A DNA stretch of 17,176 nt from Sanguinoderma infundibulare (lineage: Eukaryota > Basidiomycota > Agaricomycetes > Polyporales > Polyporaceae). Of this stretch, positions 1 through 6,511 are shown in pieces. The first letter of the stretch is position 1. Each line of letters begins with the position of its first letter. The stretch is from NCBI GenBank assembly GCA_032821775.1, contig JAVLRN010000070.1, positions 1 to 17,176 of the forward strand, read 5' to 3'. The notes beneath the pieces are model-generated. The model made no database searches, had not been told where the DNA came from, and saw nothing but the letters and a program-made list of their open reading frames with translations. A program made the position numbers and the translations under genes.

Positions 1-87
1 AGAATATAAACTTTTTTAAAATAAAATAATTTTTAATAAAATTTTTATTTAATTAAAGCATATACTAACAGCGTAGGTTTCATTGTA

Positions 88-97
88 CCCCCCCCCC
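88..97. repeat. C10 homopolymer
   Basis: Ten consecutive C in an otherwise AT-rich spacer. GC-rich islets of this type are common in fungal mitochondrial spacers, and the length is likely to be variable or error-prone in sequencing. Confidence 0.8.
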
Positions 98-294
98 TAT
101 TACACTAGTTTATAGTTCCATACTTATAAAATTTTATCCAAAGGAGTAGGTTGTAATGGTTTAATCTTTTTTTTTTGTATAATTATTTTTAATTTTATTT
201 ATATTTATTATAATAAACAATTTTATTATATTTTTAATTATATAAAATATTTATATTTATATTATTAAATAGTATGATATTATTTTTAATTTTT

Positions 295-320
295 AATTTA
301 AATTTAAATTTAAATTTAAA
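295..320. repeat. AATTTA short tandem repeat
   Basis: Four head-to-tail copies of AATTTA followed by AA. The unit is nearly self-complementary, so the array can also fold back on itself. It lies in the spacer upstream of nad6, and no function is apparent. Confidence 0.75.
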
Positions 321-517
321 AGAGTCCATTAATAAATATTATGATCGAGGTTAAATCCTAAAAAAAAAAATATTTTTTAATAGTAAATAAAATGCTTTTT
401 GGTTAAACCTACTTGATATATCAATATCTTGTTTACGACCAATCTATTTTTTTAAAATAAAATAAAATTAATAAAATATGTGGTCAAATAAAAATAAAAA
501 AAAAAAATAAATAAAAT

Positions 518-1129
518 ATGAAAATTTTCTTAATAGATTTATTAGCCTTTGCTGCTCTATTTTCTAGTGTTTTAGTGATTACATCTAAAAATCCTGTAAT
601 AGCAGTTATTTTCTTAATTTCAGTATTTGTAAATGCTGCTGGATATTTAATATTATTAGGTATAGGTTTTATAGGTATCTCTTATATTATAGTTTACATC
701 GGTGCCATTGCAGTATTATTTTTATTTGTGATAATGATGATTAATATCAAATTAACAGATATATTAGAAACTGGTTCTCAATATACTAAAAATTTACCTT
801 TAGCATTATCTATAGGTTTATTATTTATATATGAAATCTTCAGTATAATGCCATTTAGTATTGGTAATGTTTCAATAATTTCTACACTATTAAAAAGTTT
901 TACACATTTAAATGTTTTATTAGTAAATTCAGATTTATCAACATGTAGTGATTTATTTATTGCATTTAATACCGGTATAGCAGATACTTCTTTAACTCCT
1001 TTCTTACAAATTGAAGCTATTGGACAAGGTCTTTATACCTATGGAGCAACATGGCTAATAATTATTAGTCTTATCTTATTATTAGCTATGATCGCGCCAA
1101 TCTTTATTTCAAAAACTAAAAAAAACTAA
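518..1129 (+). CDS. nad6: NADH dehydrogenase subunit 6
   Basis: Subunit of respiratory complex I in the inner mitochondrial membrane, part of the proton-pumping membrane arm. The 203-residue product has the expected run of hydrophobic helices and the conserved nad6 core around residues 42-75 (AAGYLILLGIGFIGISYIIV, then YIGAIAVLFLFVIMM), which is diagnostic for the family. The length fits fungal nad6. It starts at an ATG and ends at TAA. Trp is coded by TGG (in TWLII), and no TGA is used. It is followed by a spacer of about 330 bases and then atp8. Confidence 0.96.
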   Translation: MKIFLIDLLAFAALFSSVLVITSKNPVIAVIFLISVFVNAAGYLILLGIGFIGISYIIVYIGAIAVLFLFVIMMINIKLTDILETGSQYTKNLPLALSIGLLFIYEIFSIMPFSIGNVSIISTLLKSFTHLNVLLVNSDLSTCSDLFIAFNTGIADTSLTPFLQIEAIGQGLYTYGATWLIIISLILLLAMIAPIFISKTKKN

Positions 1130-1458
1130 AAACAAATCAATAACCCCCTTTTTCTAAAATAACATCTAATATTAAAGATAATTTGAATATCTTTTATATT
1201 AATGATTCTATAAAAATAATCATTAAAAAAAAAAATAGATTTACTCAATGTTTATATTCAATCATATTTCTATATTCATAGTTTATATTTAAATGTACTT
1301 AATAGTTGTAACAACCAATCCAAATAACAGCAATATATATTTTCTCATTTGAATTTAAAAGAATCAATATCTCATTATTTTGTTTGCTTAATGTATAAGC
1401 AAGAGATAGTTCTTAATAATTAATAAGAGCCCATTTAATTTAAAATATTTTTTTACTT
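1130..1458. other. Spacer between nad6 and atp8
   Basis: About 330 bases with no recognisable gene or tRNA. It contains a C5T5 stretch just after the nad6 stop and otherwise AT-rich sequence. Nothing further can be supported. Confidence 0.5.
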
Positions 1459-1617
1459 ATGCCACAATTAATTCCCTTTTACTTTTTAAATCAATTATAC
1501 TTCTCATTTGTAGTATTATTTGTAGTTATTTATATTTTATCTAAATATTTTTTACCTTTATTTACTTTACAACAAGTTATTAGATTATTTATTGTTAAAT
1601 TAAATAATAAATCTTAA
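1459..1617 (+). CDS. atp8: ATP synthase F0 subunit 8
   Basis: A short ORF of 52 residues beginning MPQLIPFYFLNQ. This matches the hallmark MPQL start of mitochondrial ATP8, followed by one membrane helix (about residues 14-33) and a positively charged C-terminal tail. The product is a stalk-associated subunit of F1F0 ATP synthase in the inner membrane. The length is normal for fungal ATP8 (about 48-55 residues). It ends at TAA and is followed by a strong inverted repeat. Confidence 0.95.
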   Translation: MPQLIPFYFLNQLYFSFVVLFVVIYILSKYFLPLFTLQQVIRLFIVKLNNKS

Positions 1618-1640
1618 TTTTACTTAAAAATTTTTTTTAA

Positions 1641-1654
1641 ATAAGATATCTTAT
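1641..1654. repeat. 14-base perfect palindrome
   Basis: ATAAGATATCTTAT reads the same on both strands. It lies 24 bases after the atp8 stop, directly before a larger inverted repeat. It could form part of a 3'-processing structure, but this is inference only. Confidence 0.5.
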
Positions 1655-1662
1655 ATTTTATA

Positions 1663-1694
1663 TAAATAATAGGGGTAAATACCCCTATTATTTA
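1663..1694. repeat. Perfect inverted repeat after atp8
   Basis: Two 15-base arms (TAAATAATAGGGGTA and its exact complement) are separated by only AA. The GGGG/CCCC core makes this the most stable hairpin in the surrounding AT-rich sequence. Placed 45 bases after the atp8 stop, it could act as an RNA-processing or stability signal, or be a mobile hairpin element of the kind known in fungal mitochondria. Confidence 0.75.
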
Positions 1695-1843
1695 ATATTA
1701 AAAAAAAAATAAATATTATTTTATTTTGTTATATAACCAGTTAAAGTTAAATTTAAATAAATCAAGCCAATGATCCAAATTAAAAAATAAAATATAAAAA
1801 AAAAGCTAACAAAATATAATTATTTTTTTTAACCTTATTTTGA

Positions 1844-1924
1844 GGAATAGTTTTCATTGGTAAGTTAAAACGATTGCTAATTGTTCGGGTAATACCCTTG
1901 GAGGTTCGACTCCTCTCTATTCCG
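1844..1924 (+). tRNA. trnS: tRNA-Ser(GCU)
   Basis: The acceptor stem GGAATAG pairs perfectly with CTATTCC. The anticodon stem AACGA/TTGTT encloses the loop TTGCTAA, giving anticodon GCT. A long variable arm (GGGT-AAT-ACCC) marks a class II tRNA. The T arm is GGAGG-TTCGACT-CCTCT. All these agree with a mitochondrial tRNA-Ser that reads AGY codons. Confidence 0.93.
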
Positions 1925-2050
1925 ATTAACTTGTTTATACTTTAATAAATAATAAAAACAAATAATTAAATTTTAGTAGAAAAAAAAATTATTTTATTAA
2001 TAATCTAATGAAGTCCAATTTATAAAAATAAGAATATAAAACAAGGAGCA

Positions 2051-2743
2051 ATGATCTTTTTAAGTATCTTAATTTTAATAGTGGCAATTGCCCTTCCATC
2101 ATTTAACCAAAATATAAGATCCGTCTTATATGTAAGAATATCTTCTATAATATTTATTTATGCCGGAGCATTATCTTTAAATGCTTTCTATATTCAGTCA
2201 ATTGGATCAGGTATAGGTATTTATAGTGGATTATTCCAAGTAACAGCCATTTCTCAATTATTAGACGTTTTAATCTTATTAATAGGAAGTTTAATCTTAA
2301 TATCATGGCCATCTCTAAATATATCAAAAGTAAAATTAACAGAAAGTATACCATATGCAGGAGAATATTCATTAATTGTATTATTTAGTACATTTGGAGC
2401 ATCTTTATTAGTATCATCAGCAGATTTAATTTCAATGTATTTAAGTATAGAATTACAATCTTTTGGTGTATATGTTTTAACAACTTTATATAGAGATTCA
2501 GAATCAGCAACTTCAGCAGGATTAAAATATTTTCTATTAGGAAGTTTATCCTCATGTATAATCCTACTAGGAAGTGGATTAGTTTATACTTATACAGGCT
2601 TAACAAATTTAGAAAGTATATATAATTTAATAAGTGTAAGTGAAAATACAGCTATCTTACAAGGTTTAAGTTTAGGAATAGTCTTAATAATAGTAGGATA
2701 TTTATTTAAAGTATCAGCAGCACCATTACATAATTGGGCTCCT
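2051..2743 (+). CDS. nad2: NADH dehydrogenase subunit 2, exon 1
   Basis: Encodes the first 231 residues of complex I subunit 2, a multi-helix inner-membrane protein of the proton-pumping arm. The conserved block KVSAAPLHNWAP lies at the very end of the exon, where homologues continue with DVYDDSPT; that sequence appears at 4131. The exon therefore ends after the T of the Pro codon CCT at 2743, which suits the group I rule of a T before the 5' splice site. The reading frame stays open into the intron and, with TGA as Trp, joins the intron ORF. ATG at 2051 is preceded by AAGGAG, probably by chance. Confidence 0.93.
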
Positions 2744-4130
2744 GCGTGGTGTTTCGGGAAAACACCTAAGTGGGAAAAACTACCAAACTCCGGGAACTCC
2801 CTAAAGCTTATGATACCAAGCTATCTTCGAAAGATTATATGTGGATGAGGTAATTACTCATGTATGGTAACAAGTCATAAGATGAATGAAAACGAAATGG
2901 GATATCGCGGATCTAAGTTAGGCATATGGCCTGTAAAAGAGCAACGAGTAGATGGTAGTTGGTTTTTAGCTAACAAAGCTAGAAGCTTAAGGTGTACTCT
3001 AATGGGCGGCGAAAGTCGTTATCAACTCAAAATCCCTTCTAAACAATTAAATTCACAAAAATTTTCTTTTTCTACTTTAACTAACAACAGTGTAAACAAT
3101 GTTATAAATCCATGGTTTATTACAGGGTTCATAGACGCTGAAGGATGTTTTCAGATTTCAATTAGACACGATAAAAAATATAAAACTAATTGAAGAATAT
3201 CCCTTACTTTTCAAATAAAACTACATGTTAAGGATATAGCCTTATTAAATAATATTAAAAATACTTTAGGTATAGGTACTATTACATTACATAACAAGGA
3301 TACGGCTAATTTTAATGTATATTCTATAAAAGAATTACAAGTAATCATTGATCATTTTGTAAAATACCCATTAATAACAGCCAAATATTCTGATTTTTTA
3401 TTATTTAAACAAGCTTTTGAAATTATTAAAAGGGGGGATCATCTAACTGAAAAAGGTTTATTAGAAATAGTAGGTTTAAAAAGCGCACTTAATTTAGGAT
3501 TATCTGATAAGTTAAGAGCAGCTTTACCTAATTTTTTACCTGTTACTAGACCGGCATTTAAATTTAATGGTATACCTAATCCATTTTGGGTAGCCGGTTT
3601 CATTAGTGGAGATGGTTCTTTCTATTTAAGTATTAGATCTAAAATTTCTCCAACTAGCACTACCGGTAACATTTGAAAAAGTGTTTCTTTGGTCTTTGGA
3701 GTCACTTTACATATCAGAGATAAAGAGGTAATCCAAGCTTTGTCTTCTTACTTTACTTCATTAAATGGTAAAGGTTCTGATAGCTTAACAGTAAAGCCTT
3801 ATTCTATTTCTATAACAAAACACTCTGTTAGTCTTTACATCAGAAGGTTTTCTGAAATTATTAATATAATTATTCCCTTTTTTGATAAGCATCCTATTCT
3901 TGGAGTAAAAAGTTTAGACTTTACCGATTTCAAAAAAGTAGCTGAAATTCTTCAAAATAAAGGGCATTTAACTAGTTTAGGGTTTGAATCTATTCAAAAA
4001 TTAAATTCTACTATGAATCTCAGAAGACCTTGAGGATCAGACACAAAGTAGATTTAAAATATTGCTAGCTGGTAAAGTAAAAAAAAAAATGAAAATATTA
4101 ATTAATTGCATGATAAATTTGATAGCCGTG
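2744..4130 (+). other. Group I intron in nad2 (IC2-like)
   Basis: The 1387-base intron separates two halves of a conserved nad2 block. It ends in G before GAT, as group I introns do. The first 300 bases carry conserved-core sequence that I recognise as the common fungal IC2 type: AACTCCGGGAACTCCC near 2784, AAAGCTTATGATACCAAGC near 2802, GGTAATTACTCATGTATGG near 2849, and AAAGAGCAACGAGTAGATGG near 2936. A double-motif LAGLIDADG ORF fills the rest. Boundaries come from protein continuity and could be off by a few bases. The subclass rests on recognition, not on a computed fold. Confidence 0.88.
2864..4051 (+). CDS. LAGLIDADG homing endonuclease, nad2 intron ORF
   Basis: Likely a site-specific DNA endonuclease or maturase that spreads or helps splice its intron. 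Two LAGLIDADG motifs are visible: [13 protein letters not shown] (about 3113-3151) and [13 protein letters not shown] (about 3584-3622). The latter keeps the acidic Asp. The frame is interrupted by TGA at 3191, 3674 and 4031. Reading these as Trp gives one ORF ending at TAG 4049-4051, and Trp is plausible at 3191 ([11 protein letters not shown]). With TGA 2846 as Trp, the ORF is also in frame with nad2 exon 1, so the protein may be made as an exon fusion and cleaved. ATG at 2864 is only the first Met within the intron frame. A host unable to read TGA would make only fragments. Confidence 0.85.
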
Positions 4131-4947
4131 GATGTCTATGATGATAGTCCAACAATAGTAACCATATGGTTAACAATTATGCCTAAAATATCAATCTTAA
4201 TCTTCTTATTAGAAATACAAAGTCAAATAGGAAATAGTTTAATAACAATCTTTTCATTAACATTGAAAAAATTTATTATTAATAAGTTCATTATTATCTT
4301 TATTAATAGGAACTATAGTTGGTTTAGCACAATCAAGAATAAAAAGATTATTAGCCTACAGTACTATTTCACATATAGGTTTCATATTATTAGCTTTAGC
4401 TATAAATACGGAACAATCAATAGATTCTTTCTTATTTTATATTATCCAATATTCTATTACTAATTTAAATACATTTTTAATTTTAATAGCATTAGGTTAT
4501 ATATTGAAAAATAATAGTCAATCTATTTTAGATTCATTCCAAGATATTAAATATATTACTGAACTTAAAGGTTTATTCTTTAATAATCCATTATTAAGTT
4601 TAAGTTTAACTATTTGTTTATTTAGTATGGCTGGTGTACCTCCTTTATTAGGTTTCTTTTCAAAACAATTTGTATTGTATTCAGCAATGCAAAGTGAATA
4701 TTACTTTATTGGTATCTTAGCCATTATTGTAAGTGTTATAAGTGCTTCTTATTACTTAAAAATTATTAAAGTTTTACATTCTGAATCTAAAGATATGGTA
4801 GAAGCTACAGAAAGTCAAACTTCTTTAAGTTCACTTCATAGTTTTATGATTTCAACTTTAACTTTATTTATCTTATTATTTATTTTAAAACCTTCAATAT
4901 TATTAAATAGTACACAATTACTAGCATTATCTTTATTTTATTGTTAA
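4131..4947 (+). CDS. nad2: NADH dehydrogenase subunit 2, exon 2 (with apparent frameshift)
   Basis: The exon opens with [20 protein letters not shown] in frame with exon 1. It then needs a change of frame to give [33 protein letters not shown] and the C-terminal half with [15 protein letters not shown], all classic nad2. The break is at six A at 4266-4271: with five A the frame runs cleanly as [13 protein letters not shown]. After this point the codons are one base out of register with the start of the exon, through to TAA at 4945-4947. Counting one fewer A, the whole protein would have about 502 residues, normal for fungal nad2. Sequencing error and real frameshift are both possible. Confidence 0.9.
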
Positions 4948-4948
4948 T

Positions 4949-5315
4949 ATGAATAATATTTTAATGTTATTTATTTTTTGTACCAATTTTAACTGGTATT
5001 TTATTATTACTTAATTTTTTATTAGCACCTAAAAATGCTTATGAATCTAAAGTTTCAGCTTATGAATGTGGTTTCTCACCAATTTATGGTCAGACTAGAA
5101 ATGTTTTCCATATTAATTTCTTCTTAGTTGCTTTATTATTTTTAATTTTTGATTTAGAAGTACTGTTACTTTATCCCTTAGCTGTTACATTGTACCAAGT
5201 AAGCGTTTTTGGTTTCTCTGTAGTACTTATATTCTTCATTGTATTAACTATTGGGTTTATACTTGAAATAGGATCGGGTTCTATCTCTATTAGTAATAAA
5301 GAAATAAAAAATTAA
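4949..5315 (+). CDS. nad3: NADH dehydrogenase subunit 3 (with apparent frameshift near start)
   Basis: Small membrane subunit of complex I. The body reads FVPILTGILLLLNFLLAPKN, then ESKVSAYECGFSP with the conserved Cys loop, FFLVALLFLIFDLEVLLLYP, and ends at TAA 5313-5315. The first residues (MNNILMLFIF from ATG 4949) lie in another frame, and six T at 4974-4979 cause the break; with five T the join is LFIFVPILTG as in homologues. The body frame has a stop at 4962-4964 and no ATG nearby. Allowing for the extra base, the product has 121 residues, normal for the family. The ATG lies one base after the nad2 stop, the tight nad2-nad3 pairing usual in fungi. Confidence 0.9.
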
Positions 5316-5778
5316 ATATCCCCCTTCTTAATTATAATTCTTACGAAATTAAAAACCTTCTAAAAAATAGTTAAGTACTAAAGTATCGGGATATATGGTA
5401 TTTTTATAGAAAGAATCTAATTAAATAATATTACAAGAACTTATACTCCTGTTACCTACATCTTGCCATTAAATGTTTAATTGAAGCATTATGGAACACC
5501 ATGTTTTTTCTAATCTCTCCTAAAAGCCAGTAACATTCTATTCGAATAAGGTACCATCTAGTACCTAAATACTTTAAAATAGAATAATGAAATCTTATTC
5601 ATTAATAAAATGTCAAAAAAGAACTAATTTAGTATAAAACCAAAAAATAAATAAAGCCTTTAATATCAATCAAAATATAAACTATTCAAGGGGTATAAGA
5701 AATTATATCTATTCTGAATAGAACAATTTAAATTATAAACTAATTATTTTTTTAAAAAAAGTAAGGGGGTATAAAAAA
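5316..5778. other. Spacer after nad3, left flank of the plasmid-like block
   Basis: About 460 bases with no supported gene. It contains short hairpins such as ATGG-AACA-CCAT near 5491, GGTACCATCTAGTACC near 5551, and the palindrome TCTATTC-T-GAATAGA at 5708-5722. The last matches the core of the motif found upstream of the minus-strand ORFs. Two copies of a GGGGTATA-type repeat occur at the right end. No plasmid terminus could be defined. Confidence 0.45.
5690..5708. repeat. GGGGTATA direct repeat, copy 1
   Basis: GGGGTATAAGAAATTATAT, matched with two differences by the sequence at 5766-5784. It lies just past the 3' end of the minus-strand QT-repeat ORF and may be a 3'-end signal or the edge of the inserted block. 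Confidence 0.5.
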
Positions 5779-5784
5779 TTATAG
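5766..5784. repeat. GGGGTATA direct repeat, copy 2
   Basis: GGGGTATAAAAAATTATAG, 17 of 19 bases identical to 5690-5708. It overlaps the stop codon of the minus-strand QT-repeat ORF (TAA, complement of 5779-5781). Confidence 0.5.
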
Positions 5785-6354
5785 GTATATTATTAAGTGA
5801 TCTGTAAATAAATAGTCCATAAAATCAGGTATTTCACTTACTACTTCTTCAGTTTGAATGTCTTTATCAGTAGTAGGTACATCAGTTTGAATATCTTTTT
5901 CTACAGAATGTACATCAGTTTGAATGTCTTTTTCTAGAGTAGGTACTACTTCAGTAGGTACTTCCTCAGTTTGGGTATCCATTTCAACTACTGTAATTAT
6001 TTTAGTTTGTGAATCTTTATCTTCAGTGAAAATTTCAGTTTGAATATATTTCTCTGTAGTAGGTACTACTTCAGTCGGTATAACTTCAGTCTGTACCTCT
6101 TCACTTCGTGATTTTGTTTCAACTACTACTACTTCTTCAGTTTGTAAACCTTTTCTTCTGTGATTATTTCAGTTTGTAAACCTTTTTCTAATCTTGGTTC
6201 TTTCTCAGTTTGTGTAGATTTGTCTTGTTCTTCTATAGATTTACCAGAATAATATTTCCTATACAAACCCCAACAAAGACTGAATGTTGCCACCAATTAA
6301 TACTGGATAGATAACATAGTCCATGTTTATAGGATGTAAAATTAATTTTTCCAT
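5779..6354 (-). pseudogene. Membrane-anchored protein with QT[ED] repeats, frame broken
   Basis: Function unknown. From ATG 6354 (or 6324) the frame gives MDYVIYPVLI, then shifts by one extra G near 6293 into VATFSLCWGLYRKYYSGKS, which together look like one membrane helix followed by basic residues. It shifts back at four A (minus strand, 6151-6154) into the C-terminal part, open to TAA 5779. The remainder is acidic and repetitive: about ten Q-T-[EDK] units such as KSTQTEK, KGLQTE, EEVQTE, KDIQTDV (twice) and KDIQTEE, spaced about 9-17 residues apart. A neighbouring repeat has five A where the break has four, which supports an indel. The two indels cancel, so this may be an intact gene with sequence errors. 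It lies just downstream of dpo in the same orientation. Confidence 0.6.
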
Positions 6355-6390
6355 AAAGTTATTTGTTTTATTTTTTTTTTTGTTTTTCTA

Positions 6391-6412
6391 TAGAATAGAA
6401 TACGTCTATCAA
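6391..6412 (-). promoter_or_regulatory. Putative promoter/leader motif, copy 1
   Basis: A 22-base sequence identical to 12708-12729. It lies about 37 bases upstream of the ATG of the QT-repeat ORF. On the minus strand the core reads ATTCTATTCTA followed within a few bases by an A-rich run. Its position before start codons suggests a transcription start or leader element, by inference from placement only. Confidence 0.5.
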
Positions 6413-6511
6413 TATTTAAGTTTAAAAATTTATTTTAGAATTATTTTTACTTAAAGAATGATATTCTCTTCTATAACTTAGTATGTAACTATTCTTTGTA
6501 ATTTTTTGTAA

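Larger units (their letters stand above)
1..517. other. Non-coding leader before nad6
   Basis: No ORF, tRNA or rRNA could be recognised here. The stretch is very AT-rich and contains a run of ten C at 88-97, an AATTTA tandem repeat near 295-320, and the 12-base palindrome TTGATATATCAA at 413-424. The gene to the left lies outside the window, so part of this could be a 3' untranslated region or a promoter area. Confidence 0.5.

Noticed and set aside
2043..2048. AAGGAG before the nad2 ATG as a Shine-Dalgarno site
   Set aside because: Fungal mitochondria are not known to use such sites, and the other core genes here lack one.
2154..2606. Two antisense ORFs on the minus strand within nad2 exon 1
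   Set aside because: They are shadows of the conserved nad2 reading frame, with low-complexity Leu/Ile-rich products.
4062..4463. A 133-residue plus-strand ORF as a separate gene
   Set aside because: It is the intron end plus the start of nad2 exon 2 read past the homopolymer indel; the residues after about 4266 are in the wrong frame.
5491..5523. A ten-codon ORF starting MEHHVFSNLS
   Set aside because: Too short, with no recognisable match and no supporting context.
5779..6354. QT repeats as dynein light chain (LC8) binding motifs of the KxTQT type
   Set aside because: The similarity is only in short motifs, and a mitochondrially made protein would not normally meet that cytosolic partner.
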